From Metridium senile (Eukaryota > Cnidaria > Anthozoa > Actiniaria > Metridiidae), in contig OX459101.1 in assembly GCA_949775045.1 (NCBI GenBank), forward strand, positions 14,878,942 through 14,942,941: a stretch of 64,000 nt of DNA, read 5' to 3'. A program made the position numbers and the translations under genes. Shown piece after piece: positions 34,437-46,437 of the stretch. Each line of letters opens with the position of its first letter. Position 1 is the stretch's first letter. Below the pieces are notes generated by a model. It had not been told where the DNA came from. It saw only the letters and a list, made by a program, of their open reading frames with translations, and searched no databases.

Positions 34437-37049
34437 CACTGCAAAAACGGCTGAGTAGCTACAACACAGTATATTGCGTTAATCATGCATTCAGGATGAC
34501 ACTTTATAGCGGAGCTCCGCGCGGGCCAAAGGCCCGCGCAAGCGGAGCACCATACTTAAGAAAAAATGGTAACCCATCGAGTTGATTTTTCGTCGACCGA
34601 CACGTAGGATCGCGGGCGCGCACGTCCGTACGTGCCCATCGCGATACTGAGTGGCTGTTACATTTCGGCGGGAAAGTTATGCGCGCGCGCACGGAATAGC
34701 AGCGCCCGAAAGCAGATTTTTCGACAAAAAAGTCAAACAAACAACAAAATACAATATTTAAAATATCAACTGAGAAAGATGAACATCGAAGAACACAAAG
34801 ATAGTTTTGGCCGAAGAAGAAAATAAACTCAGGCCGGATACAAAATGAAGCTAAATTTAACAGTAGAAATAAAAGAAAACGACTGAAAGGCCAAGAAAAC
34901 GTGTCTGCAGATAAAACTTCTTGGAAGAATAAAGACTACCAAAGAAGAAAATAAACTTCAAGGAGACGAAAATGAAGAAATTTATCTCAAGAAAAGGAAA
35001 AGACTGAAAGGACAAGAACACTTGTCTGTAGATAAAACTTCGTAGAAGAATAAAGACTACAGCAACGTAAAAGAATAGAAAATGTAGCGACTTTATTCGT
35101 TATGAAAACTATCTTCAAAATGCTTCCTTCAGTACAGTTTATTTATGAATTTTCAAGCTTGGCAGTTAATTGACTATGATCCATGCTTAATTCATCAAAA
35201 CTGATTCAAGTACATACATGTATTCGTCAAAATATTATCGATGTCATCCAGAAGAAGAAAATCTCAGGAAAATAATCACCGATAAAGTAAGTTCAACGAA
35301 TTTTTTTTTCAAGTCAGTCTTTTGAGAGGAGATTTATTTAGAGATTTATTTATGCAATTTTCACATCCACATAAACGGAAAACATTAAAAATGAATTAAG
35401 ATACAAATATAATTCAAAATTGGTTGAATAACTCTTGTTTATTTAGACTTTTTATGCCTACTAAACGAGCTTTTTTAGTAGTTTTTCCTTCGAAATTGTA
35501 CGAGGTTATTTTTACAAACAAAATTATGTTTTACACAAACTTATTCATTATAAAATACCTTGTTTTAATTTCCTTGTCTTTTCAAATCGATCTTGTGTTG
35601 GTAGAACTGATTCTTGAGGCTCTTAATTCCATTTCAGATTTTCAGGTTCCATTTTTTTGTTTGTTTGAATTTTAAAAGTTGCCGTGATATCTTTTTAGTA
35701 AATCTTACGATAAAAAATATATATTTTACAAAGAAAATGCTATAGAATTTCTTTTTTTACTTTTAATATATAGTTACCACATTGTTAAGTTCTAGTTGAA
35801 GTGAATCTTTTGTCCATTTGAAGCTCAAAAGCTTGATTTTTCTCAGTGTTTTCCTTGTGTTTAAAGCGAATTTGAAGGTTCATTTGCGTTTGCAAACGCG
35901 CCTGCTAGAAATTTTGTTACGCGGTGACGTGACACAATGTCACGTGTGTCACGAATTTTCGCGCGATTTTACCTAAAAATGAAATCTAAAAATTCATATC
36001 TTTCAAAAACGCGTGGATACCCCTAATTTGACTTCGCTAGAAATGTTATAGTGATATCAAAGTTTATCAAAGTTGATATTTTAAAAATAAAAATGGTTTT
36101 GGTTTGACACTTAGTCAATAATACGGTATACACACAAAATCCTTTTTCGTGATTTTGGCCAAAAAGCTATTATAAAACATAGCTGTCTGCGTGATAAATA
36201 ACATTTTTGACTTAAAGTCGAAAATATATATGTCTTAGATTATTATTTCACGTTTATTTCTTGAGTAACTCTTAACAGTATGAAATAGTATTTCTTTAAA
36301 ATTCGCAAAAATACACCTACGTCATCAGGTATTTAACAATAATTATTTCGCTTCGATGCGAGGTGACCCCGCAATATTTTTTCCCTTTTAGATAGTCCAT
36401 TGGGTGTTTGAAATAACTGGTATAGTTTCAATGAAATAAAAATGGTTCATATTTTAAAAACATAAATGGTTTAGGTTGGATTTTTTTATTTAGTCAATAA
36501 TTCATCATGCACATATATAAAATATCTTTTTCATAATTTGAGCATAAAATTATTGAAAAATATAGTACTTTGTATGCGTGATAAATAAGGTTTTTGAATT
36601 TGTATCGAAAATATATATATCGCAGATTATTATTTGCTCAGAAAGTAAATAATTCCGTTCCACCTATATCTATCATTTTGTAGTTGTCCTTTGCGGTTAC
36701 GTAACTAAAATAATTACAGTTCAGATTGGGCATGGCCAATGCACAAAAACTATTTACATGCACATATTGATGTTGTAGCAACAATTTAAACAGGAGCTCC
36801 GCTATTAGGTATTACCTAATTTGTATATTAGTGAGTAAACACAACTCTATAGTGAGTAAACCCAACTCATTATTGAGTAAAAGTGAGGTTAAACTCAATA
36901 TATTGAGTACTATACATTGTACTCAATGGTGCGTCTTAATCTATGTTTACTCTCAATAATGAGTTGGGTTTACTCACTATAAAGTGTTATCCTGAATGCA
37001 TGGTTAACGCAATATAATGTGTTGTATCTACTCAGCCTTTTTTGCAGTG
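34437..37049. mobile_element. 2.6-kb TIR element, CACTGCAAAAA ends
   Basis: Terminal inverted repeats of about 72 bp begin CACTGCAAAAACGGCTGAGT, continue through GCGTTAATCATGCATTCAGG, and are matched at 36978-37049. TA flanks both ends. A subterminal GCGGAGCTCCGCGCGGGCC block (about 34510) has a counterpart GGAGCTCCGC near 36793. The right side carries a TGAGTAAACCCAACTCATTA palindrome. No transposase is readable. The ends fit a non-autonomous DNA transposon of unresolved superfamily. Confidence 0.7.
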
Positions 37050-37069
37050 TAACATTATCAGCATTTCAT

Positions 37070-37240
37070 AAAATAAAATAAAATAAAATAAAATACTTTT
37101 TTTTTATTTTTTATTCTTTTAGCTTTTGTGTGAGTTTGTGAATAGCTTGATCACTCGCTAATAATGATGGCATATTGTATGTTTGACTTTTCAAAAAATA
37201 CTCCAATTTGTGTTTATTCAAAAAGATTACAAAATGGATA
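37070..37240. other. Short AAAAT repeat and unassigned sequence
   Basis: Five tandem AAAAT units at 37071-37095, then nothing recognisable. Confidence 0.4.
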
Positions 37241-37937
37241 TTCATTTATTATGGTTTGTTATCTCGGAAATTCAGTTCGTTACATCCAGTTACCATGATT
37301 GTGACGTTTAATGCCACGTGTATTATGAGGTCAAATGAGGCTGCGTATTATTCCCGGGGGGGGGGGGGGGGGGGTGTACTCCCATATATTTACTATACGG
37401 GGATGATCCGCTGAACAGGGTATGGTTTTTCGAGCTTTCTGTCATAAACAGGGTATGTTTTTTTTAGTTTTCTGTCATGAACAGGGTATATATTTACCCT
37501 ATTTCACAATTTCCTTATTTTTTTTTGTCATAATCAGGTATAGTAATTAGGTAATATGATGAGCAGCGCTGTCTTTCGTCTTTTGGGAAATTCAGCACGT
37601 TTTCGCGGCATAAACATGGTCCTAAACTGTCATAAACAGGGTCCCATTTTTATCACTTGTCATAAACAGGGTATAAGAATTTGTTTTTTTCTGTCATAAA
37701 CAGGGTAACCGTTTTAGGATCCCAGCGGAACACCCCTACCCAAATCGTAGTGGAGTACCCCCCCCCCCCCCCCCCCCCCCCGGGGTATTATTATCAGACT
37801 GAATTGTGCAATTCAGTCTGATAAGTAATACACAGCCTCATTTGACCTCATAATATACGTGGCATTAAACGTCACAATCATGGTAACTGGATGTAACGAA
37901 CTGAATTTCCGAGATAACAAACCATAATAAATGAATT
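37241..37937. mobile_element. Palindromic element split by a poly-G/poly-C bounded insert
   Basis: Outer arms of about 115 bp are nearly perfect complements (ATTTATTATGGTTTGTTATC; AGTTCGTTACATCCAGTTAC; TGACGTTTAATGCCACGTG). Inside, 37356-37785 begins with a G run and TGTACTCCCATATATTTACT and ends with GTGGAGTAC and a run of about 25 C. It contains at least six spaced CATAAACAGGGTA units. A relative of the inner part, in the opposite orientation, is at 63330-63475. Confidence 0.75.
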
Positions 37938-38096
37938 AGGAACAAAACACATTCTTCACTGAAATTGTAAAAGTTATGATTAATTGGTAATTAAACTTTG
38001 CGTTGTCCAATTATGTCTGTAATCATACTTGTGATAAACAAATCGGACTCCCGCTAAACCGAAGTGGACTCGGCCACTCAGTTCAATTACCATCAT

Positions 38097-39215
38097 AAAT
38101 ACTGTCAGCGTTTAAAAATAGTTCTATTAAAATCGACTCGCAATAGAGCTGAATCGAAACTTGGCGATACTGCATGATGCCAATATGTAAGCATACATGT
38201 CTAATTTATTCAAAAACAAAGTTTGGTAACCTTATGCAAATTGAGAGTAATTGTTAACAACCTTCTACACCGACCTATGTGTTCGATAATATGAACCAAT
38301 TAAACTGGATAATAAATCGTAGACTTGAGGCTTTGACGTTGGGAGTTCATAATACAACAAATGTTTTACGTTTATTCTTCAATGTGATGAAGACTGCCAT
38401 GGACTGGCAGTCGAAATGTCATGGTAAGGTAACAGTGAGTGCAGTAATAAAAACATTTCTTGTTTAATGGATACGAAATCCTTTCAACTTGAAAACATCA
38501 GTGTTACGGGTAAAGTAAAGTGACAAGACATACGAAAGGTTTCTGCTCAAAACCTATTGTTTCTTAGTGAATATAGGTTATCTAACCCTATTATATTACT
38601 GCTAATCCTAATGAATCTCTGTACAATTTTAAAGTTGTCCTTCAGTAGAATTGTGACAAGTATTATAAGAGTAGGTTTGAGGCCATATACTACTGTTTTT
38701 TTTTGTTCAGATCTTAAGGTTTCGTAGGACACCGACATCATAAGAAGATAAAAACAGTAGTATATGGCCTCACACCTACTCTTATAATACTCTGTATAAA
38801 ACTCTAAGTCTCTAGAGATTCTTAACAATCAGTTTTAAATATTCTTTAGTTACCTTAATTGTTCATTTGAGGTTTATCTTTGTCTGCAAACTCGTATCCA
38901 CAGGCTGTGTACCTCGTTGCAAGCTTCTATAAAGTTCACAGTCTACTGCACAATTAGCATTTTGCTTCTTCACGCAACACTAACAAAGTGTGGTTTAACA
39001 TCCATTAGTACCTGACAATTTCAAGTAAATAAAGAAAACGAATCCGAAAAAACAACAACTAAGCATAATTTTTTTTTTGTAAAAAGACAAAATGACTGAA
39101 CAATTGGACCATTGTACTACTTGAAGCATACTACTTTCGTGACAATAAAACCCAAAATAAACTTTAGACAAAAGGCCCTTAAGGAATTGTCTTCGTTGTA
39201 ATATCATATAAGTTC
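38097..39215. repeat. Dispersed repeat, copy 2 (pair with 15980-16620)
   Basis: Shares GTTTGGTAACCTTATGCAAA, TGTGTTCGATAATATGAAC-like, TTAGTACCTGACAATTTCAA and AAGGAATTGTCTTCG in order with the 16-kb copy. About 690 bp absent from that copy lies between the second and third blocks and includes a MITE at 38660-38791. Confidence 0.65.
38660..38791. mobile_element. Small palindromic MITE
   Basis: GTATTATAAGAGTAGGTTTG and GAGGCCATATACTACTGTTT at the left pair with AAACAGTAGTATATGGCCTC and CCTACTCTTATAATAC at the right, around a ~50-bp loop. Confidence 0.8.
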
Positions 39216-40320
39216 ACTTTACTATGTATGTTAATTAATTTGTTAGTAAAGTAATTTTCATTTGTTAGTAAATTATACAACGATCTATGGTACTCTCGTG
39301 CATAAATGCCATATATCCTATTAAATTATAGCTCATGGTCGACCTAATCACAAGCTACTATGTAGTTATTCTATTTTTGGGCTCCTGTGTTGCAATAATG
39401 GCCCAGCTACGCTCAAATTAACATGGTGACGACAAAAGGAAAGTAAGGTTAAAAACCTAGTGCGAGGTGTTCCATTGAAATTCAAGACCGAGGGCACAGG
39501 TTTCCCACACTATTAATCTGTGGTTTTTAAAGGCTCGTGCGAAGTTCAATATGGATAACGTTCAAATATGGTCCCGTTTGAAATATTTTTTTCAGTCAGT
39601 AATATTTTTTTAGATCATAAAAGATTATGAGTTGAGGAAAGTTTCTGTGTGGTTTTCTTGGATTTTAGCACAAACCGGATTAGAAGGTATTGGGAGTAAT
39701 TTTAAATGCTTGGAATATCTGAATACCGCGATATATATATATAGGGATCTCGCTCGATTATTTTTGATAAATATAAGATGCAGTAACTAATTATAAATAT
39801 GCATTCGTCTGTCGTAAAGAGGAGGACAATCTTGCCATCCTGGGTTGGTGATCAGATTTGAAGGTGCGAAGTTGGCAAAAACTATAATAACTTCTCAATG
39901 TATTTAGCCAGTGGCGTATTCGGAGACTCAGACTCAGATTCATTACGTCTAAGTTAACTATTTTGGAACACAACTCTGTTTGCATGTTCAGTTTTGTTGA
40001 GGTAGAACAAAAATGATAGCTCGGAGAAAAACCCTCGTGGCATAGAAAACAATAACACATCAAACGAACTCAACTCACATATAATTCATACCCGATCCTG
40101 GATCACTCAGCTGTACACACCCCAGACTACCGTATTTACAAGCACACTACATTCGAACTCATATGTTAATTTTTGCAGAGGAGGAAATCCGGAAAAATCA
40201 GAGAAAACCCCTCGTGGCATGAGAAAGAATATCCCATCAAATGAACTATGTTCATGAACTTTTTTTCTGACGGCGCGTAAGTAGGGAGGTTTTCAGCAAT
40301 TTATAAGAAGTTATAGCAAA
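39216..40320. other. Mostly unassigned; SINE-like fragments in minus orientation
   Basis: AAAACCCTCGTGGCAT near 40028 and AAAACCCCTCGTGGCATGAG near 40205 are complements of CTCATGCCATGAGGGGTTTT in the SINE body at 44435 and 45288. AATTTTTGCAGAGGAGGAAA matches the complement of its CCTCCCTCCGCAAAAATC part. These look like old partial SINE copies. 39216-40000 shows nothing I recognise. Confidence 0.45.
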
Positions 40321-40330
40321 CACAATATGT

Positions 40331-43046
40331 TTCAATGCCAATGTTTATTTTTTAACTTTACCTATACTAAAATTACATTCAGTAACATTATAGTGTCTGA
40401 AACAGTTATTAGTTATAATGTCGATTAACTATATTTGATATTCCCAGTCGTCGTTTGCAACAATTAAAAGCTGAAAAGATAAAAAAATTAAATTAAGATA
40501 ACAAAATATTAAATATAAATTAAGAAAACAAATAAACAAACGAACGAACAATTGAGCCAACCAACCAACCGACCAACCGACCGACCGACCGACCGACCGA
40601 CCGACCGACCGACCGACCGACCGACAAACAAACAAACAAACAAACAAACAAACAAACAAACAAACAAACAAACAAACAAACAAACAAACAAACAAACAAA
40701 CAAACAAACAAACAAACAAACAAACAAACAAACAAACAAACAAACAAACAAACAAACAAACAAACAAACAAACAAACAAACAAACAAACAAATATATCGG
40801 AAAAATGTACAAAATATCTCGGAAACGAATACGTTGACCCAATTTTTTTATTTTTCAAAATCAAGATACCAGTAGGTTTTACAAAATATGGTAAAGTGGA
40901 AAAATCGATATCACAAGGGAAACAAATTGACATCACCAATTGTTTTGGCACCGCACGAATAACAAAAAATATTTAAATGCCATGTAATCAGTTTCTACCA
41001 GATCTCTTCTTCTTCTTCCGTGCTACTTCCGTGACTCTTTCTATAAGAAAAATCTTACGGATTACTAATTTCCTAGTCTTTGTTTATTGATATATGGCTG
41101 ACATAGGTAAAGACTTTCAAGCGACTATCTTTCCCTTTATTCTAACATGTATTTCACATCATAAAAAAGCACGCGGCGTTTTGGTGAAAATTTATCTCGA
41201 AATCAAGCATGCATAATGACCGCTAATTTTTATTCCATATTTCAAATTCTTATATGATCAACTTTTTTTATGCCAAGTCATCACAACTTCAATAGTCTCC
41301 TGAAATTTTACGTCACGCAAGTAAAAAACAAGATGGCGTGTTCTCTTATAAAAATTCACGGCGGAAGATATGCAATAATTAAAATTTCCCGTGACATTTC
41401 AAGAACAAAATACCGTTATTAAGCTCGAGCAAGATTGCTGCTATGACGTCACTCTTTCGGGAATCAAAAGATAAGAAAGTGAAGGAATTGAAGTTTCTCA
41501 CCATACCTGATAATAAAAGAGTCAAATGTTTTTGGCGCGGTTCAACTTTTTCGTCATCCATGCCATACCGGTTTCACCTTATAGATGTAATTCGCCCAGT
41601 GGCTACCAGCACACACCAAACCTCTATTATGTCGTTGACAAGGCCTGGCTCTTGGGCTTAGTTGTTGAACACAATTATCAGAACGTCCTGCATCAGCATA
41701 TGCAACGCCGGATTTTACAGCGCTCCAGCACTCGCCGTAAAACTGAATACCGATGTACTTGTAGCCCTTCTCACGCGCTTTTTTAGCACATTGGCACAAA
41801 AACCTGTTAAGAAAAATACTTCAATAGTCCCCTTAACAGTTCTTTACGCCATCTTGAAAAGGTAACCGGGCCTTTGCATGCAAATGTCGACCTTTCAAGA
41901 TGGCACAGGGAACTGTGAAAGGGACTATTACACCTTCTTATCATTATCATTATACTCATCAATATCATTATCATCATCATTATCATCATCATCATACTCA
42001 TCATTATCATTATCATCATCATCATACTCATTATTATCATTATCATCATCATCATACTCATTATTATTATTATCATATCATCATCATCATTCTCATGATC
42101 GATCATGATCATATTATTATTCATTATTTTAACAACTCCAAACATCAATATTTACTCTTTCATATCTCGATGCCAATGCTTCCAGTTTAGTTTCCATCCT
42201 GCATAAACCAAACTGGTTTTGTCACGGATGTTGAGAAGTTCTTCATCCAGTACTCGTCTTTTCAAGTTCGTCATTCCGTCCTTGAAGCAATCAACCTTTT
42301 CGGCATACAGCTGAATGTTGCACGGACGTCTACGTTTACGGACTTCAGATGAACTTTCCGCCTCTTGAAATATAAGAAAACAAAAGATTCAGGTGACTCT
42401 CTCTTAAGCGACCGCCCTCGGACCAGATGAATTTTGAAAAGGTCGCTTACGGGAGATGGTTGCTTATGAGAGTGATCGTTCGAAGAAAGTCAACTGTATA
42501 CCCTTTCCGAGAACCTTTGCCACCCATAGTATGAAATAGCCTCTATATTAGGCTAGTAACACAGGGGACGATGGGTATCCTACGTATAGTTTCTAGAATG
42601 CAGGCATTTAATGGGCCACATCGCTTTACTTGTCAATGTGGAATTGTGAACTGAATTACCTTTTTTACTTATTTATTAGACAACAAGAAAGGCACACGCA
42701 CTTCACATTTAGTTTCTGATCTGATCCATGATCTTTTGCGCGACAAACGTATAGGTTTTCCACGGGTGGTAAACTTCCTCGGAAAGGTTGTATATTTGTT
42801 ATCATCTGCTGTTTTATACGCTCGTAAGCATTAACACAATGTTAACAAACAAAGTTTCAAGGAAAACGTACTTATATTATTTATACAGTGCGACACACCC
42901 CTTGTACCTACTCACGGTTGAAAAAAATATGTTTAATAAAAGGAATTCGAGAAGCATTGTGGAGGAAGATCCGCTGACGTACCTTCTGCAGAAGAAACGG
43001 TTTTCATAAAGACAACCAAAGCGACGCCAAACAGGAAGAACTTCAT
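40331..43046 (-). CDS. Secreted cysteine-rich WSC-like protein, paralog A
   Basis: Three coding exons on the minus strand: 43046-42983 (signal peptide MKFFLFGVALVVFMKTVSSA), 42363-42156 and 41803-41554. Donors are GTACGT and GTAAAT, and both acceptors end in AG. Phases 1 and 2 match paralog B exactly, and the joined frame gives 173 aa. After the signal peptide comes a short acidic/basic stretch with RKRRR, a possible processing site, then CNIQLYAEKVDCFKDG, WKLNWKHWHRDM, FLCQCAKKAREKGYKYIGIQ, FYGECW and a C-terminal CAGSHWANYIYKV. Eight cysteines are shared with B. The CxxxAxxxGYxYxGxQxxGECW core and the distal cysteine block resemble the WSC carbohydrate-binding fold, by inference. An alternative donor after TATAAG (exon end 41578) could splice to 40470-40429 (LLIVANDDWEYQI). 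AATAAA at 40349-40344 fits a 3' end. Function unknown. Confidence 0.8.
40557..40792. repeat. (CCGA)n and (CAAA)n microsatellites 3' of paralog A
   Basis: CCAA/CCGA units at about 40557-40624 are followed by about 42 CAAA units to 40792. They create long false ORFs in several frames. They lie between exon 3 and the putative distal exon of gene A, the position where gene B has GAAA-type repeats. Confidence 0.95.
41824..41939. mobile_element. CCGGGCCTTTGCAT MITE in intron 2 of paralog A
   Basis: AATAGTCCCCTTAACAGTTC at the left and the complement at the right. The loop seen in the other copies is deleted, leaving a compact hairpin 20 bp upstream (in gene direction) of the exon 3 acceptor. Confidence 0.85.
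41940..42120. repeat. (ATC)n-type simple repeat in intron 2 of paralog A
   Basis: TCATTATCATCATCATC units with interruptions, containing TACTCAT every ~28-40 bp. The ORFs on both strands here are low-complexity shadows. Confidence 0.85.
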
Positions 43047-43490
43047 GTTTGCACAGAAAACTTAAGAAACGAAAAGAAAATGAGAACAATGATTTGAAGA
43101 GCTCAAGAAGAAATAACACAAACAAGAAGAAATAACACAAACAAGAAAAACAAAAAGAACTTAATTAACAAGAAGAACTCTAAGATCAAGAAGAACAAGA
43201 TAAACAGAGCAATTAAGGAAAAAAACCGAAAGACAAATAATATGATTATCAACAAGTAATCTTAAATCAAATGATAGGCACAAATTGAAGTCAATTGAAG
43301 TAAAAGAAGTAAAACAATGAGACGATGATTACAAAATAACGCAAAAAGAGGAAAAAAAGCAAAACGTAAAAACAGTAGTTACCAAAACAGCAAAAAGAAA
43401 ACCACTTTAGAATAACGATAGTTTTACCTTAGGCAGCCAACTTGAAATGGAAATTCTTATCACTAAAGTCCCTTTAAATAACACTATGAT
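43047..43490. other. Upstream of paralog A; purine-rich (AAGAAGAAC) stretch
   Basis: AACAAGAAGAAATAACACAA and similar units lie at 43104-43200. Paralog B has the same kind of purine-rich tract (51230-51430) directly upstream of its start. In gene sense both are pyrimidine-rich and could be 5'UTR or intron sequence. No TATA box is evident. Confidence 0.45.
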
Positions 43491-44100
43491 AACATAATCC
43501 AATAAATTAAACAATTAAAGTAAACAAATCTATAATTATCACATGCCGAACAACCTATCTATTGGCTGATCTATTCCAACGTGTGCCTTAGTCTATCGAT
43601 TTGACCAATGAGATCAAAGAATACTTTTCCGACATCAAATCTTGAATCCTATTAGAATTAGCATGATGTAATTTAATTACATTAAATATGTGAGTTAACT
43701 AGCATGTCGTGATTCAAATACAACAAAGAAGTGAGTTTTCCTTGGAAACGTGTTTTGGTCGTTGTGAATTTGAACATGTTCTAAATATTAAACAATTAAA
43801 GTAATTAAATAATTATCACATGCTGCCTTTTAAAAAAATATATATCTACATGTTGATCGATTTCAATATGTGTGCCCAATACTATTGATTTTGACCAATG
43901 AGGTCAAAAATAATATCTTTTCGAAATAAAAAATTTAAAACTTTTAAAAATTAGTACGGTGTAACTTTATTACATTAAAGATGTGTGTAAACTAGCATGG
44001 CGTGACTCAAATACAACAAAGTCGTGAGTTTTCCTTGGGAACTTGCTCTGGTCGTTGAGAATTTCAATATGTTGTAGTTATTCTTGATTTCATAATTACG
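43490..44100 (-). promoter_or_regulatory. Upstream modules of paralog A (two copies)
   Basis: The block with TATCGATTTGACCAATGAGA lies about 560 bp before the start codon, and a matching TATCGATTATGACCAATAAG lies about 640 bp before paralog B. A second motif, GTGAGTTTTCCTTGGAAACG, follows at 43731. Both recur at 43881/44024. CCAAT-containing sequence at a conserved distance suggests a shared promoter or enhancer. This is inference. Confidence 0.5.
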
Positions 44101-44329
44101 CCCGATGGCTGGATTCAAAAGGGAAGCGTGGCTTTCGCAGCTTGGCTCGAATAGCATAAACGAACACACCCAATTCTTTAGTGTCTATAAAGACTGCTAA
44201 ATTAACTAAAAACATTTTCATAGCCTGCCATAGCCTACCATAGCCTGCCATAGCCTGCCATAGCCTTCTAGTGATGAACAGCAAGCAATCGAAACGTTAA
44301 CAGGTAGTTCGCTCCTGGCCGAACATTGC

Positions 44330-44600
44330 AGCAGAAATGGGTGAGAGCGCTGGCCTTTCACCTCTGTAACCTGGGTTCGATACCCAGCTCGTGCGACATT
44401 TGAATATAGTTTGTTTTGATGTTTTTTACTATCTCATGCCATGAGGGGTTTTGACCGGGTTATCCGGTTTTTCCTCCCTCCGCAAAAATCAACATGTGAG
44501 CAAAGTTGTGCGTTGTTAATATGGAATGAGGTGGTAGTGAGTTTGAGTGAACCTCACGGAAGAGCCCCGACGGGAGGTGATGGTTATACAATATTAAAAA
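44330..44600 (+). mobile_element. tRNA-derived SINE, left copy (box A damaged)
   Basis: GTGAGAGCGCTGGCCTTTCA, CTCTGTAACCTGGGTTCGAT and ACCCAGCTCGTGCGACA form a tRNA-like head with a good B box (GGTTCGATACC). The A box (GTGGCCTAGCGG in the other copy) is deleted. The body contains CTCATGCCATGAGGGGTTTT, GACCGGGTTATCCGG and GGAAGAGCCCCGACGGGAGG. It is not a functional tRNA gene. Confidence 0.7.
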
Positions 44601-45159
44601 AGATCACTTTTTTGATTTGAGTAAAGTCCATTTTAATTACACTATAATTACAAAATCCAATAAACACTTAAAGTAATTAAATAATTATCACATGCTGCCC
44701 TTTAAAAAAATATATCTACATGTTGATCGATTTCTATATGTGTGCCCAATACTATTGATTTTGACCAATGAGGTCAAAAATAATAACTTTTCGAAATCAA
44801 ATCTTCAACCTTTTAAAAATTAGTACGGTGTAACTTTATTACATTAAAGATGTGTGTAAACTAGCACGGCATGACTCAAATACAACAAAGTAGTGAGTTT
44901 TCCTTGGAAACTTGCTCTGGTCGTTGAAAAATTCAATATATTCTTGTTATTCTTTATTTCATAATTACGCCCGATGGCTGGATTCAAAAGGGAAGCGTGG
45001 CTTTCGCAGCTTGGCTCGAATAGCATAAACGAACACACCCAATTCTTTAGTGTCTACGAAAGACTTCTAAATTAACTAAAACATTTTCATGGCCTGCCAT
45101 TCTAGTGATGAACAGCAAGCAATCGAAACGTTAACAGGTAGTTCGCTCCTCGCCGAATA

Positions 45160-45440
45160 TTGCAGCAGAAATGGGTAGCATGGGTGGCCTAGCGGTGAGA
45201 GCGCTGGCCTTTCACCTCTGTAACCTGCGTGCGATACCCAGCTCGGGCGACATGTGAATAGAGTTTGTTTTGATGTTTTTTACTATCTCATGCCATGAGG
45301 GGTTTTGACCGGGTTATCCGGTTTGTCATCCCAAAAATCAACATGTGAGCAAAGTTGTGTGTTAATTATGAATATGGAATGCGGTGGTAGTGAGTTTGAG
45401 TGAACCTGACGGAAGAGTCCCGACGTGATGTGATGGTTAT
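45160..45440 (+). mobile_element. tRNA-derived SINE, right copy
   Basis: The tRNA-like head at 45182-45252 keeps A-box-like GTGGCCTAGCGGTGAGAGCG and a mutated B box (CGTGCGATACC). The body is the same as in the left copy but with a deletion (GGTTTGTCATCCCAAAAATC). Each copy keeps the pol III promoter box the other has lost. Confidence 0.7.
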
Positions 45441-45480
45441 GAAATATTAAAAAAATCACTTTTTTGATTTGCGTATCACC

Positions 45481-45800
45481 GAAATCATTCAATAGAGAGC
45501 ATTTTTGGCTTATTCCCTAATGCGTTCGAAAGACTGCTCAAAGCTCAAACAACTAAAAACATTCTACGGAAAGAAGTTTGCAGTAAGGAGGGGGGCGTAA
45601 GGGGGTGCTGAAAACCGCAAAACCGCAAAAAAAAAAAAAACGACAAAAGCCGCACAATTGCACAAAAATTAGCTAAAAACGGCAACCGCAAGATTTGCAA
45701 AACCGCAAAACCGCAGTTATGAATGAAAAAACCCGCAAAACCGCACCAAAAACAACGCGAAACCGCATCACCACAAACCCTTACGCCTCCCTCAGTAAGC
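45481..45800. mobile_element. Inverted-repeat element rich in AAACCGC
   Basis: GGAGGGGGGCGTAAGGG at about 45587 is inverted as CCCTTACGCCTCCCT at 45779-45793. Between them lie about nine AAACCGCA-type units and a run of 14-15 A. Non-coding. Confidence 0.6.
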
Positions 45801-46296
45801 GGTCGAGTCGTCTAAAAACTTTCATTAAGTGAATCAGTGACAACATTAAAACACAATATATCGTTATCAGTTTAGCCAAGGAATCCCTCCAGGGATGTAA
45901 CTCAGGACGTCGACACGTCAGACAACACCAACATTCTTTATCAAGACTACAAAAACCCGGACGATCATACCACATACAACAACTACATTATTTGTATAAT
46001 TGCTTTAGATGAAATAGGAATTTTTGAAGTTCGTTCGTACGCAAATTAAAAGAAAAATGTCAATGCTCATCTTTAGCAAAAACATTTTACATGCATTTAA
46101 TATTCATTTGCAACCTCAACTTCAACGTACAACAATTTTTCCACACTATTCTAGAAATATCAAATTTGAGATATATTATTGTGCCCTACGGTCATTTTCT
46201 TGAATTGTAAACAATGATACATAACGGGGACTGGTGCAATGGCAATGCTTTTTAACATCATTTCGCGTTAGGAACTAAATAGTTGCTAACTGAATA
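45801..46296. other. Stretch without a recognised feature
   Basis: A 64-codon minus ORF with several cysteines (45781-45975) starts inside the preceding element and has no signal peptide or splice support. I see nothing else. Confidence 0.4.
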
Positions 46297-46437
46297 AAGT
46301 ACAAATACTAAAAGTGTGCAACATAAATACCACAAAATACTGCTAAATTATGCAAATTCGTTTGTTCTCTATTGTTTAATCAACACTATTTAGTAGTAAA
46401 TAGTACAAAGTATTGCACACTTTTAGTGTTTGTACTC
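46297..46437. mobile_element. GAGTACAAATACTAAAAG MITE
   Basis: Fourth close copy of the family at 3437-3577. The first bases of the left terminal repeat are changed (AAAGTAC instead of GAGTAC). Confidence 0.85.

Larger units (their letters stand above)
43795..45480. repeat. Tandem duplication of the upstream module plus SINE
   Basis: 43795-44590 recurs at 44655-45450. Shared are ATTATCACATGCTGCC, TACATGTTGATCGATTTC, TTGACCAATGAGGTCAAAAA, GTGAGTTTTCCTTGG, CCCGATGGCTGGATTCAAAA and the SINE. Near 44217-44268 the left unit has four to five AGCCTGCCAT/AGCCTACCAT repeats; the right unit has only one. Confidence 0.85.

Noticed and set aside
34504..34826. Arginine-rich ORFs on both strands
   Set aside because: They come from the GC-rich palindromic end of a TIR element and have no conserved feature.
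40429..40951. Overlapping FVCLFVCL and TNKQTNKQ open frames on both strands
   Set aside because: All arise from (CAAA)n/(CCGA)n, which has no stop in several frames. Only the last 13 codons at 40470-40429 are of interest, as a possible exon.
41443..42190. Plus-strand ORFs overlapping exon 3 of paralog A and the ATC repeat
   Set aside because: Antisense shadows of the real exon and low-complexity histidine/serine frames from the microsatellite.
45182..45252. Genuine tRNA gene
   Set aside because: Acceptor stem pairing is poor and the B box is mutated; the duplicated downstream body identifies a SINE.
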